The notes: a model not told the origin generated them from the letters alone. Shown: positions 36,052 through 44,435, counted from the stretch's first letter. The stretch is DNA of 64,000 nt from an uncultured Lachnospiraceae bacterium (GCA_934432885.1 CAKRYY010000004.1:1-64000); one strand, 5' to 3'. Translations and numbers: made by a program.

Positions 36052-36744
36052 ATGCACTTTATCAAATTGATTCGGGAGGAAATCCGCATTATCAGAGAGC
36101 GGGACCCGGCAATCCATTCTTCAATGGAGGTGTTCCTGTATCCGAGCTTTAAGGTCATGCTGCATTACAGGATTGCCCATAAGCTGTATGAAAAGGGACA
36201 TTATTTCTGGGCAAGATGGGTCTCCCAGCGCGGTGTGCGAAAGACCGGTATTGAGATTCATCCGGGTGCGCAGATAGGAGAGGGACTTTTTATTGATCAT
36301 GGAAATGGCGTTATCATCGGAGAGACGACGATAATCGGCAATAATGTAACGCTCTATCAGGGCGTGACGCTTGGCGGTACCGGCAAGGAGCACGGAAAGC
36401 GCCATCCCACGATAGAGGATAATGTCATGATAAGCGCGGGCGCTAAGGTGCTGGGCTCCTTTACGATTGGTGCAAATTCCAAGATAGGAGCAGGCAGCGT
36501 GGTATTGGAGGCTGTGCCGCCAAATTCTACTGTAGTAGGCGTGCCGGGCAGGGTGGTAAAAAGGAATAATACAGCGCTTCCTCGGGAAGAAATGAATCAG
36601 ACAGATTTGCCTGACCCGGTTAAAGAGGATATTCAGAATTTGCAGGAGTCCAATACAGCGCTGACCAATCATCTGCTGGAGCTTGAAGAAAAGGTAAAAG
36701 AATTGCAGAGACACGAAAAGGAGAGAACTCATGAAAATTTATAA
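36052..36744 (+). CDS. cysE: Serine O-acetyltransferase
   Basis: 230 residues from ATG 36052; the frame is open further upstream but that region is the T-box RNA. It acetylates L-serine with acetyl-CoA, the first step of cysteine synthesis. The N-terminal helical domain (IREEIRIIRERDPAIHSSMEV) is followed by the left-handed beta-helix of hexapeptide repeats (GIEIHPGAQIGEGLFIDHG, VIIGETTIIGNNVTLYQGV) with the catalytic His-Asp pair region IDHGNGVIIGE. The last 50 residues form a charged coil. Its stop overlaps the cysS start by 14 bases. Expression should follow the T-box. Confidence 0.95.
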   Translation: MHFIKLIREEIRIIRERDPAIHSSMEVFLYPSFKVMLHYRIAHKLYEKGHYFWARWVSQRGVRKTGIEIHPGAQIGEGLFIDHGNGVIIGETTIIGNNVTLYQGVTLGGTGKEHGKRHPTIEDNVMISAGAKVLGSFTIGANSKIGAGSVVLEAVPPNSTVVGVPGRVVKRNNTALPREEMNQTDLPDPVKEDIQNLQESNTALTNHLLELEEKVKELQRHEKERTHENL

Positions 36745-38140
36745 TACGTTGTCTGGAAGAAAAGAGGAGTTTGTACCGATTGAGCCGGGAAAGGTGCGCA
36801 TGTATGTGTGCGGACCTACCGTATACAATCTGATTCATATTGGCAATGCACGTCCGATGATTGTATTTGATACGGCGCGCCGTTATATGGAATATAAGGG
36901 CTATGAGGTCAACTACGTTTCCAACTTTACGGATGTGGATGATAAGATTATTAAAAAGGCAAATGAAGAAGGCGTGGATGCGTCTGTTATTTCCACCCGT
37001 TACATTGAAGAGTGCAAGAAGGACATGGCGGCGATGAATGTGCGTCCGGCAACAACGCATCCGCTTGCAACGCAGGAAATTCCGGGCATGCTGGAAATGA
37101 TACAGACCCTGATTGATAAGGGACATGCTTATGTGGCAGCGGATGGAACGGTATATTACCGCACGCGCAGCTTTGCAGAGTATGGAAAGCTTTCTCATAA
37201 GAATCTGGATGATTTGCAGGGCGGCAACCGCGCGTTGCTTGTTTCCGGAGAGGATCAGAAGGAAGACCCGCTTGATTTTGTGCTCTGGAAGCCGAAAAAA
37301 GAAGGAGAGCCTTATTGGGACTGTGCATGGTGCAAGGGACGTCCCGGCTGGCATATTGAATGTTCTGTTATGAGCAAGAAATACCTCGGAGATGAGATCG
37401 ACATTCACGCAGGCGGAGAAGATTTGATTTTCCCGCATCATGAGAATGAGATTGCACAGTCTGAGGCGGCAAATGGAAAGACCTTTGCAAGATATTGGAT
37501 GCACAATGCGTTTTTGAATATTGATAATCATAAGATGTCAAAATCACTTGGTAATTTCTTTACGGTAAGAGAGATTGCGGATAAATATGATTTGCAGGTG
37601 CTCAGATTTTTCATGCTTTCAGCGCATTACAGAAGCCCGCTTAATTTCAGCGCAGAACTTATGGAAGCGGCGAAAAACGGACTGGATCGTATTGTAACCT
37701 GTGCTGCAAATTTAAAATTCCGGCTGGAAAATGCAAAAACAGAGGCGCTTACGGCGGATGAAGCAGATGCGCTGGATGGGGCAGATGCCTTCCGTGTAAA
37801 ATTTGAGGAAGCGATGGATGACGACATCAATACGGCAGATGCAATTTCCGCAATTTTTGAGCTGGTGAAATTCATCAATACCAGGGTGACGGAAGAAAAC
37901 TCCAAAGCATTTTTAGAAAAGCTAAAGAAAGAGCTTCTTACCTTAACGGATGTCCTCGGATTGATTGTAGAGAAAAAAGAAGAGGTGCTTGATGAAGAGG
38001 TCGAGGCGCTGATTGCAGAGAGAGGAGCGGCGAGAAAGGCAAAGGATTTTGCAAGGGCGGATGCAATCCGGCAGCAGCTTCTTGATATGGGTATCGTTTT
38101 GGAGGATACCAGAGAAGGTGTAAAATGGAAACGGGCATAA
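36731..38140 (+). CDS. cysS: Cysteinyl-tRNA synthetase
   Basis: 469 residues, standard length. Class I motifs: HIGN in YNLIHIGNARPMIVFD (HIGH variant) and KMSKSLGN. Zinc-binding Cys in MYVCGPTVYN, WHIECSVM and the GGEDLIFPHHENE region. C-terminal helical DALR domain (residues about 350-469). It follows cysE with an overlap, and overlaps mrnC by 16 bases. Regulated by the shared T-box. Confidence 0.96.
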   Translation: MKIYNTLSGRKEEFVPIEPGKVRMYVCGPTVYNLIHIGNARPMIVFDTARRYMEYKGYEVNYVSNFTDVDDKIIKKANEEGVDASVISTRYIEECKKDMAAMNVRPATTHPLATQEIPGMLEMIQTLIDKGHAYVAADGTVYYRTRSFAEYGKLSHKNLDDLQGGNRALLVSGEDQKEDPLDFVLWKPKKEGEPYWDCAWCKGRPGWHIECSVMSKKYLGDEIDIHAGGEDLIFPHHENEIAQSEAANGKTFARYWMHNAFLNIDNHKMSKSLGNFFTVREIADKYDLQVLRFFMLSAHYRSPLNFSAELMEAAKNGLDRIVTCAANLKFRLENAKTEALTADEADALDGADAFRVKFEEAMDDDINTADAISAIFELVKFINTRVTEENSKAFLEKLKKELLTLTDVLGLIVEKKEEVLDEEVEALIAERGAARKAKDFARADAIRQQLLDMGIVLEDTREGVKWKRA

Positions 38141-38565
38141 CCTTGCTTACGGCAATTAAAGAACGTTTTGCATGCGGAGAAAAGGACATCAGAGCCTATT
38201 CTCCGCTTGCTCTTGCTTATATCGGAGATGCGGTTTACGATTTGATTATCCGTACTGTAGTTGTAGAGCGGGGCAATAAGGCAGCAAACCGTCTGCACCA
38301 TGACGCTGTCCGTTATGTAAATGCGGGCGCACAGGCAAGTGTTGCCGAGTGTCTTTTAGAGATGCTTACAGAAGAAGAACTTGCGGTTTATAAGCGTGGC
38401 AGAAATGCAAAGTCCCATACGGCGGCGAAGAATGCCTCGATTGAGGACTACAGAAAGGCGACCGGTCTGGAAGCGCTGTTTGGATATTTGTATCTGGCAG
38501 ATAAGATGGACCGGATTCTTGAATTGGTAATAACAGGACTGGAAAAGGCAGGATTTACAATATGA
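38125..38565 (+). CDS. mrnC: Mini-ribonuclease III
   Basis: 146 residues. RNase III catalytic fold without a double-stranded RNA-binding domain: signature LALAYIGDAVYDLIIRTVVV (with Asp for Mg2+) and the second acidic site in EALFGYLYLA. In Bacillus this enzyme trims 23S rRNA precursors and sits in the same place between cysS and rlmB. Overlaps cysS and rlmB. Confidence 0.93.
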   Translation: METGITLLTAIKERFACGEKDIRAYSPLALAYIGDAVYDLIIRTVVVERGNKAANRLHHDAVRYVNAGAQASVAECLLEMLTEEELAVYKRGRNAKSHTAAKNASIEDYRKATGLEALFGYLYLADKMDRILELVITGLEKAGFTI

Positions 38566-39323
38566 AGGAAGTACAGCAGAATCATTATGAAGAATATACG
38601 ATAGAAGGAAGAAATGCAGTAATTGAAGCCTATCGTGCAGGCAGGACAATAGATAGACTCTATGTGCTGGATGGCTGTCAGGATGGTCCTGTCATGACGA
38701 TTAAGCGGGAGGCAAGGAAACAGGATACTCCCATCAAATATGTAACAAAGGAACGGCTTGACCAGCTTTCCAAAACGGGAAAGCACCAGGGGGTAATTGC
38801 CTGTGCAGCGGCTTACCGCTATGCAGAGGTAGAGGATATCCTGCGGGCGGCAAGAGATAAGGGCGAGGATCCTTTTGTGTTTTTGCTGGATGGCATTGAG
38901 GACCCGCACAATCTTGGCGCTATTATCCGAAGTGCAAATCTTGCAGGCGCTCATGGCGTTATTATTCCCAAAAACAGGGCGGTTGGACTGACAGCGACCG
39001 TTGCCAGAACCTCTGCGGGCGCGCTCAATTATACGCCTGTTGCACGGGTTACAAATCTGGCAAAGACGATAGAGGACCTTAAAAAAGAAGGGCTTTGGTT
39101 TGTCTGTGCAGATATGGATGGCACTTTAATGTATGAGCTTAATCTGAAGGGACCTATTGGACTTGTGATTGGCAATGAGGGAGAGGGCGTTAGCAGGCTG
39201 GTAAGGGAGAAGTGCGATTTGACTGCAAGAATTCCGATGCAGGGAGATATTGATTCTCTGAATGCTTCTGTAGCGGCAGGCGTACTGGCCTATGAAATTG
39301 TGCGGCAGCGGATGGCAAAATAA
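38562..39323 (+). CDS. rlmB: 23S rRNA (guanosine-2-prime-O)-methyltransferase, SpoU family
   Basis: 253 residues. The N-terminal substrate-binding part (YTIEGRNAVIEAYRAG) is followed by the SPOUT knot: FLLDGIEDPHNLGAIIRSAN (motif 1), GLVIGNEGEGVSRLV (motif 2) and IPMQGDIDSLNASVAAGVLAYEI (motif 3). It methylates the ribose of a guanosine in 23S rRNA (G2251 in E. coli). Translationally coupled with mrnC (overlap of four bases) and with sigH (ATG shares the TAATG stop). Confidence 0.94.
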   Translation: MKEVQQNHYEEYTIEGRNAVIEAYRAGRTIDRLYVLDGCQDGPVMTIKREARKQDTPIKYVTKERLDQLSKTGKHQGVIACAAAYRYAEVEDILRAARDKGEDPFVFLLDGIEDPHNLGAIIRSANLAGAHGVIIPKNRAVGLTATVARTSAGALNYTPVARVTNLAKTIEDLKKEGLWFVCADMDGTLMYELNLKGPIGLVIGNEGEGVSRLVREKCDLTARIPMQGDIDSLNASVAAGVLAYEIVRQRMAK

Positions 39324-39973
39324 TGCCAGAAATAAAACAAAGGCGGGAGGATATGGCGGTAGATTATACGGACATCAGTGATGAAGAGCTGATTGTAAGG
39401 CTGCGTGATGGAGAAGAAAATATCACAGACTTTCTGATGGACAAATATAAAAATCTGGTGCGCAGCAAGGCAAAATCCATGTATATTCTTGGAGCGGACA
39501 GAGAAGATTTGATTCAGGAAGGAATGATTGGGCTGTTCAAGGCACTGCGCGATTATGACAGCGGCAGGGATGCAAGCTTTCTGACCTTTGCGGATTTGTG
39601 TGTTTCCAGACAGATGTATACGGCGGTACAGGCATCGCGCCGGAAGAAGCATACACCGCTGAATTCCTATGTTTCGCTTTATAGTGGTGTGGCTATGGGC
39701 GGAGATAACGGTGAGGAGACGGAGCTTGTCAATGTACTGTCCTCCCTTTCTGAAAAAAGCCCGGAGGAAGCGTGGATTGATAAGGAAAATATGACGCTTT
39801 TGGAAAAAACGATAGATAAGGAACTGAGCAGCTTTGAAAAGCAGGTGTTAGATCTTTATGTGACGGGCATGGGCTATGTGCAGATTGCCAGAGTGTTAGG
39901 ACGGGATGAAAAATCTACTGATAATGCGTTGCAGCGTCTGAAAGGAAAACTGCGCCGTGTAATTGCCAGATAG
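39323..39973 (+). CDS. sigH: RNA polymerase sigma factor SigH-like
   Basis: 216 residues from ATG 39323, coupled to rlmB; an alternative start at 39353 has GGGAGG only two bases upstream. Region 2 is DLIQEGMIGLFKALRDYD, region 4 is the helix-turn-helix YVQIARVLGRDEKSTDNALQRLKGKL. In B. subtilis this gene order (cysS-mrnC-rlmB-yacP-sigH) ends in Spo0H, the transition-phase and sporulation sigma. Here yacP is missing. The sporulating state of this organism is not shown by the window. Confidence 0.9.
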   Translation: MPEIKQRREDMAVDYTDISDEELIVRLRDGEENITDFLMDKYKNLVRSKAKSMYILGADREDLIQEGMIGLFKALRDYDSGRDASFLTFADLCVSRQMYTAVQASRRKKHTPLNSYVSLYSGVAMGGDNGEETELVNVLSSLSEKSPEEAWIDKENMTLLEKTIDKELSSFEKQVLDLYVTGMGYVQIARVLGRDEKSTDNALQRLKGKLRRVIAR

Positions 39974-40041
39974 CTGCTGCATGGAAAAGGCTTTGGCTGT
40001 GAGAGAACAGGTCTGGTTCTTGATAATTTATAAATTTGTAG

Positions 40042-40070
40042 TTGACAAAATTCCTGAAATTAGGTAATAT
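40042..40070 (+). promoter_or_regulatory. Sigma-A promoter of tRNA-Thr
   Basis: TTGACA (40042-40047), 17-base spacer, TAATAT (40065-40070), 12 bases upstream of the mature tRNA 5-prime end. Confidence 0.85.
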
Positions 40071-40082
40071 ACTTAAGGTATT

Positions 40083-40155
40083 GCTGGCATGGCTCAGTCG
40101 GTAGAGCGTCGCATTGGTAGTGCGGAGGTCACGGGTCCGATTCCCGTTGCCAGCT
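40083..40155 (+). tRNA. tRNA-Thr (anticodon GGT)
   Basis: 73 bases. Acceptor arms GCTGGCA (40083-40089) and TGCCAGC (40148-40154) pair fully, discriminator T. D-arm GCTC/GAGC with loop AGTCGGTA; anticodon arm CGCA-TTGGTAG-TGCG gives anticodon GGT reading ACC/ACU; T-arm ACGGG-TCCGATT-CCCGT. No encoded CCA. A strong promoter and terminator flank it, so it is a single-gene unit. Confidence 0.96.
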
Positions 40156-40159
40156 GCTT

Positions 40160-40193
40160 ATAAGAGTGCAGAGTTTTCTGCACTCTTATTTTT
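40160..40193 (+). terminator. Terminator of tRNA-Thr
   Basis: ATAAGAGTGCAGA (40160-40172) and TCTGCACTCTTAT (40177-40189), 13-bp perfect stem with a four-base loop, followed by TTTT. Confidence 0.93.
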
Positions 40194-40219
40194 AATTTCA
40201 TAGGAAATTTTTCCCCTCA

Positions 40220-40248
40220 TTGACAGTGGTTTTTCTTGAAATTATAAT
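40220..40248 (+). promoter_or_regulatory. Consensus sigma-A promoter of the Ntn-hydrolase gene
   Basis: TTGACA (40220-40225), 17-base spacer, TATAAT (40243-40248): a perfect consensus. The start-site region just after it contains a 17-base sequence (ATATATATTAAACAATA) that also occurs about 110 bases upstream of the 2759 chemoreceptor gene. Confidence 0.85.
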
Positions 40249-40311
40249 AGCGGATATATATTAAACAATATTTATCGTTCGATACAATCATAAATGAAAG
40301 GAACTTATAGT

Positions 40312-41439
40312 ATGAAAAAACGTATTTTAAGATGTACTGGCATAGCAATGGGCGTATTTTTGATTTTTCTCCTTGTCGGTGCATGGTGCATGTTTGGTAC
40401 TTCTATTAAAGCTGCAAACAGCATTGAAAAGCTGGAGAATGATTTGTACGCTATGGAGGTTTCTGGCGACTATGGGTTTGATGATTTTCTTGCGCAGGGA
40501 GGCGCAGCCAGCGACAGCGGTGTTGCAGACTATCTGGTTTCATTTCTGTCACGTGGATTTTATAAGATTGAAACCGATGTGCAGACAGGCGATTTTGGCT
40601 GCTCTACTATTTACACACAGGATGCAGGCGGTACATATTTCTTTGGGCGCAACTACGATTGGCCGCAATGCCAGGCCATGATTGTACATACAAAACCAAA
40701 AAACGGTTATGAGTCGATTTCTACCTGCTGTCTTGATTTTCTGGGCTTTGGGGAGGACTATGTGCCGGACGGCTCCATGATGGAGAGGATGCAAAGCATC
40801 GCGGCAGTCTATGTGCCGCTGGATGGTATGAACTCCGCAGGACTGATGGTGGCTGACCTGATGGCAGGGGATGATGAGGAAACGCATCAGCAGACGGGCA
40901 AAACTGCCTTGACTACCACAACGGCAATCCGCCTGCTGCTGGATAAGGCTGCCGATGTGGACGAGGCTGTTGCATTGCTGAAGCAATACGATATGAATTC
41001 ATCCATTGGCGCTGCGCATCACCTTTCCATCGCGGATGTCAACGGAAAAAGCATTGTGGTGGAATATGTGGACGGCAAAATGCTGGTAACGGAAACGAAG
41101 ATTGTCACGAATCACTATCTTGCTGACTGTGAAAAGCAGAATGTCGGCTCGGCGCAGTCCCATCAGCGTTTTGATACGCTTGCGGCCTATACCGGTACAG
41201 CTGGTGCGGCAAAGGTTTGCAGTCTTTTGGAGGGTGTATCGCAGAAAAACTATCCACAGACAGCAGACAGCTATGAAAAAACTATGTGGAGCATCGTTTA
41301 CTGCCCGAAGGAGCACCATGCAGATTTCTATTTTGCAGAAAATTACAGTCATAGCTATGGTTTAACGCTTTTGGATAAAGGAAGCTTTTTAGAATGTAAT
41401 ATACAGGAGAAATTCCATAATAACCGCCCGGCAGATTGA
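40312..41439 (+). CDS. Membrane-anchored Ntn-hydrolase of the choloylglycine/linear-amide C-N hydrolase family
   Basis: 375 residues from ATG 40312 (AAAGGAA eight bases upstream; the ATG at 40294 lies before that site). Residues 10-28 are a hydrophobic signal or anchor. The family nucleophile is Cys97 in DFGCSTIY, followed by FFGRNYDWP with the conserved Arg and Asp. Unlike cytoplasmic bile salt hydrolases, where Cys is residue 2 after processing, this one is exported and would need removal of about 96 residues or act without autocleavage. It may act on acyl amides such as bile acid conjugates, N-acyl homoserine lactones or penicillins; none can be chosen. Confidence 0.82.
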   Translation: MKKRILRCTGIAMGVFLIFLLVGAWCMFGTSIKAANSIEKLENDLYAMEVSGDYGFDDFLAQGGAASDSGVADYLVSFLSRGFYKIETDVQTGDFGCSTIYTQDAGGTYFFGRNYDWPQCQAMIVHTKPKNGYESISTCCLDFLGFGEDYVPDGSMMERMQSIAAVYVPLDGMNSAGLMVADLMAGDDEETHQQTGKTALTTTTAIRLLLDKAADVDEAVALLKQYDMNSSIGAAHHLSIADVNGKSIVVEYVDGKMLVTETKIVTNHYLADCEKQNVGSAQSHQRFDTLAAYTGTAGAAKVCSLLEGVSQKNYPQTADSYEKTMWSIVYCPKEHHADFYFAENYSHSYGLTLLDKGSFLECNIQEKFHNNRPAD

Positions 41440-41453
41440 TTATTGCATTTTGC

Positions 41454-41482
41454 TTGACATGAATTTCCAGATACGGTACAAA
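41454..41482 (+). promoter_or_regulatory. Probable promoter of cbiQO
   Basis: TTGACA (41454-41459), 17-base spacer, TACAAA (41477-41482). Perfect -35, weaker -10. Confidence 0.6.
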
Positions 41483-41552
41483 TAAAAGAACGGGTTAAAA
41501 CCGGGAAGAAGAGAAAAGGGGGAATGTCTATACGGAATATCATGAACACATA

Positions 41553-42248
41553 ATGGAGCAGTACGCGTATGCTTCAGGGCTGTGTCATACCAATGCGGCG
41601 TTTAAAACCGCATTCAGTGTTCTGCTTCTGATTCTCTGCCTTGTGCTGAATCAGGAGGCGGTGTCAGTCTTTATTATCGTATCGATGCTGGCATCTGCAA
41701 TATGCTTGATGGGAATAAATCCATTGTCGTACCTGCGGCTGCTTGGAATTCCGCTGTTTTTCATTTTATTTGGCGGAGCGGCGCTCATTTTTACGACAAA
41801 GGATATTCACCTTGCAGTATCGGTGACGCTTCGTGCACTTGGCGGCGTCAGCGCTTTTTATTTTCTGTTACTTTCCACACCGGTCAGTGAAATCATACTG
41901 GTTTTGAAAAAATGCCATGTTCCAAAGCTTTTGATTGAACTGATGTATCTTATCTATCGCTTTATTTTTGTGCTGCTGGATGTCTGGAATTCCATGAATG
42001 TTGCGGCACAGTCGAGGCTTGGCTATGTAGACTATAAGACGTCTCTGCATACTTTTGGCAAAATCGCAGGCAATCTGCTTGTCGTTTCCATGAAGCGGGC
42101 GGATGCCTACTATGATGCGATGGAATCACGGTGTTATACCGGAGAACTGCGCTTTCTGGAAAATACATATCGGGTGCGTATCCGGGAATGGGTGGCAGCA
42201 GGTGCATACTTTTGTGTGCTGCTTGCAGTATGGAGGATATGGAAATGA
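41553..42248 (+). CDS. cbiQ: Cobalt ECF transporter, transmembrane T component
   Basis: 231 residues with five to six membrane helices and the cytoplasmic coupling helices near 130-200 (AQSRLGYVDYKT; AYYDAMESRCYTGELRF) typical of CbiQ/EcfT. It joins CbiO to the CbiMN substrate unit. The start is unclear: ATG 41553 lacks a ribosome site, yet the same frame codes plausible sequence upstream (YTEYHEHI) without a start codon, and a nine-codon frame (41524-41553) shares its TAATG junction. The stop overlaps cbiO by four bases. Confidence 0.88.
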   Translation: MEQYAYASGLCHTNAAFKTAFSVLLLILCLVLNQEAVSVFIIVSMLASAICLMGINPLSYLRLLGIPLFFILFGGAALIFTTKDIHLAVSVTLRALGGVSAFYFLLLSTPVSEIILVLKKCHVPKLLIELMYLIYRFIFVLLDVWNSMNVAAQSRLGYVDYKTSLHTFGKIAGNLLVVSMKRADAYYDAMESRCYTGELRFLENTYRVRIREWVAAGAYFCVLLAVWRIWK

Positions 42249-43069
42249 AAAAAGAAACTATTTTACGGCTTTGTGATGTGAGCTTTTCCTATCATAATGC
42301 GCATCCGGCGCTTTCCCATGTTGATTTGGAAATCGGAGCGGGAGAAAGGGTGGCGCTTTTAGGACCCAATGGAGCGGGTAAGTCAACATTGTTTCTGACA
42401 ATGAACGGTGTGCTTACGCCGCAGTCGGGAAGCATTTATTTGAAGGACACAGAAATTACGCGTAAAAATCTCAACATGCTCAGAAGGCATGTTGGCATCA
42501 TTTTTCAGGATGCAGACAGCCAGATCATTGCGCCAAGCGTGCGTGCTGAAATTTCGTTTGGACCGATGAATCTGAAGCTTTCGGCAGAGGAAACGAGAAA
42601 ACGGGTAGAAACGGCAGTTTCCTTATTGAATTTACAGGGCTTTGAGGACAGACCGCCTCATTATTTAAGCGGCGGTGAAAAAAAACGGGTGACGATTGCA
42701 GACATTATTGCAATGGAGCCTTCGATATTTTTGTTTGATGAGCCAGCTTCTTCTTTGGACCCCGCAAATGCCGGTCAGCTTGAAAAAACTTTGGAGCTGC
42801 TGCATCAGTCAGGGAAAACGCTCATTATCAGCACGCATGATGTGGATTTTGCATACAGATGGGCGGACCGCGTCCTTGTATTTCAGAAAGGACGTCTGGC
42901 GGCAGATGGGACGCCGCCGGCTGTTTTTGAGCAGACAGAACTCTGCACGGCAGCAAATTTGAAATGTCCCGCCATGCTTCAGGTCGAGAGGCTGCTGGAG
43001 CAGAAAAACCTTCTGAAGGAGAAAGGAAGGTATCCGCGGACAGTGGAAGAGCTGGAAGCGGTCTTATAA
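42245..43069 (+). CDS. cbiO: Cobalt ECF transporter ATPase
   Basis: 274 residues from ATG 42245, with GGAGG eight bases upstream inside cbiQ. Walker A GPNGAGKST, Q-loop GIIFQDADSQIIAPSVRAE (typical ECF ATPase segment), signature LSGGEKKR, Walker B IFLFDEPASSLDP, switch STHDV. The C-terminus lacks the long extension seen in some CbiO proteins. It works as a homodimer with CbiQ and CbiMN; those substrate genes lie downstream behind a cobalamin riboswitch. Confidence 0.93.
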   Translation: MKKETILRLCDVSFSYHNAHPALSHVDLEIGAGERVALLGPNGAGKSTLFLTMNGVLTPQSGSIYLKDTEITRKNLNMLRRHVGIIFQDADSQIIAPSVRAEISFGPMNLKLSAEETRKRVETAVSLLNLQGFEDRPPHYLSGGEKKRVTIADIIAMEPSIFLFDEPASSLDPANAGQLEKTLELLHQSGKTLIISTHDVDFAYRWADRVLVFQKGRLAADGTPPAVFEQTELCTAANLKCPAMLQVERLLEQKNLLKEKGRYPRTVEELEAVL

Positions 43070-43083
43070 GATACTTATGATGA

Positions 43084-43233
43084 AGAGGTGCCTGTGTTCT
43101 CCGCAGGATAACAGGGAAAAGGGTGCAAATCCCTTACGGTCCCGCCGCTGTATTGGCTAAGCGGTCTTACAGATGCCACTGGGAAACCGGGAAGGCGTAG
43201 GAGAGCTGGGAAGCCTGAGTCAGAAGACCTGCC
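43084..43233 (+). promoter_or_regulatory. Cobalamin riboswitch
   Basis: All main conserved blocks are seen in order: GAGGTGCC, AGGATAACAGGGAA, GGGTGCAAATCCC, CGGTCCCGCC, the B12 box GCCACTGG (43175-43182), GGGAAGGC and CTGAGTCAGAAGACCTGCC. It lies between cbiO and cbiM. After it, TGCAGACGA/TCATCTGCA (43277-43299) could form a stem just upstream of the cbiM ribosome site. With no T-tract there, control is probably at translation. Confidence 0.95.
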
Positions 43234-43317
43234 CTTCATTACGGATGTGTTTTGTTACGAGAGATGACAAAGCGCATGCAGACGATTACATCATCTGCAC
43301 AAAAGAAAGGAGAAACT

Positions 43318-44067
43318 ATGAATCAGAAAGAAAGAAAAATTGTGATAACGGCTGCGGTACTTGCCGCAGCTTTTGGAATCGCGCCGCGTGTAAACGCAAT
43401 GCATATTATGGAAGGTTACCTTCCGGCAGGATACTGCGTGGCATGGGGTGTCCTCTGCCTTCCGTTCCTGCTGATGGGCTTTTTTTCCATTAAAAAGCGT
43501 CTGCAGGCTGACAGACGTTCCATTACGCTGCTTGCGATGTCCGGCGCATTCATCTTCGTTATTTCCTCATTAAAAATACCTTCCGTAACAGGAAGCTGTT
43601 CCCACATGACAGGAACCGGACTTGGCGCTATTTTATTTGGTCCCTGTGCAGTAAGTATTCTGGGAATTATCGTTCTGATATTCCAGGCGATTCTGCTCGC
43701 ACACGGCGGCCTGACATCTCTTGGCGCCAATACGTTTTCAATGGCGATTGCCGGACCTCTTTTATCCTATGCAATTTATGTGCTCTGCAAAAAATGTAAA
43801 GTAAATAAAAGAGTATCTATTTTCCTTGCAGCAGCGCTGGGCGATATTTTTACCTACTGTGTAACAAGCGTGCAGCTTGCACTTGCGTTCCCTTCACCGG
43901 AAGGCGGCGTATTTGCATCTGCAATTAAGTTCCTTGGCGTATTTGCTCCAACCCAGCTTCCACTTGCAATCATTGAGGGTATCCTGACGGTTATTATCAT
44001 GATTGGCCTTGAAGTATATGCACAGCCTGAATTAAAGGCGATTGAAATGAAAAAGGAGGAAGCATAG
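43318..44067 (+). CDS. cbiM: Cobalt ECF transporter substrate-binding subunit
   Basis: 249 residues from ATG 43318 (AAAGGAG five bases upstream). The mature N-terminus region has MHIMEGYLPAGYCVAWG, the CbiM signature in which Met1, His2 and the following His hold Co2+; here it is preceded by a cleavable-looking signal peptide ending VNA. Six to seven membrane helices follow, with CSHMTGTGLGAILFGP as a conserved loop. Its expression should drop when cobalamin is plentiful, through the upstream riboswitch. Cobalt uptake is the likely role; nickel is the alternative. Confidence 0.94.
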   Translation: MNQKERKIVITAAVLAAAFGIAPRVNAMHIMEGYLPAGYCVAWGVLCLPFLLMGFFSIKKRLQADRRSITLLAMSGAFIFVISSLKIPSVTGSCSHMTGTGLGAILFGPCAVSILGIIVLIFQAILLAHGGLTSLGANTFSMAIAGPLLSYAIYVLCKKCKVNKRVSIFLAAALGDIFTYCVTSVQLALAFPSPEGGVFASAIKFLGVFAPTQLPLAIIEGILTVIIMIGLEVYAQPELKAIEMKKEEA

Positions 44068-44382
44068 ATGTCAAAGAATACAAAAACTGTAATTGCATTG
44101 CTGCTGCTTACGCTTCTTATCATTATTGTGCCGGTCGTTGCCTTAAAGGGTGCGGAATTCGGCGGCTCGGATGACGCAGGAAGCGTTATGGTAGAAGAAA
44201 TCGTAGGCGCTTATGAACCCTGGTTTACACCGGTATTTGAAACAATGCTGGGCGGAGAGCTGCCGGGCGAGCTGGAAAGCCTTCTGTTCTGCATCCAGAC
44301 GGGAATCGGCGTAGGCATCATTGCTTTCTGCATGGGAAGACTGGTAGAGAGAAAGAAATGGACGGATGGACTGCAAAAATAA
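44068..44382 (+). CDS. cbiN: Cobalt transporter accessory subunit
   Basis: 104 residues with one membrane helix at each end and an external loop between them containing GAEFGGSDDAGSVMVEEI and a YEPWFTP block, the CbiN pattern. CbiN is needed with CbiM for metal loading. It starts directly after the cbiM stop. Confidence 0.92.
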   Translation: MSKNTKTVIALLLLTLLIIIVPVVALKGAEFGGSDDAGSVMVEEIVGAYEPWFTPVFETMLGGELPGELESLLFCIQTGIGVGIIAFCMGRLVERKKWTDGLQK

Positions 44383-44435
44383 AAACAGTCATGGCTTTGC
44401 AGTACGATAAAAGATAGAAAAAGTTAGAAGCAGTA

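Noticed and set aside
37627..38301. Minus-strand open frame of 224 codons
   Set aside because: Antisense of the 3-prime part of cysS; Ser-rich, typical shadow of Glu/Ala codons.
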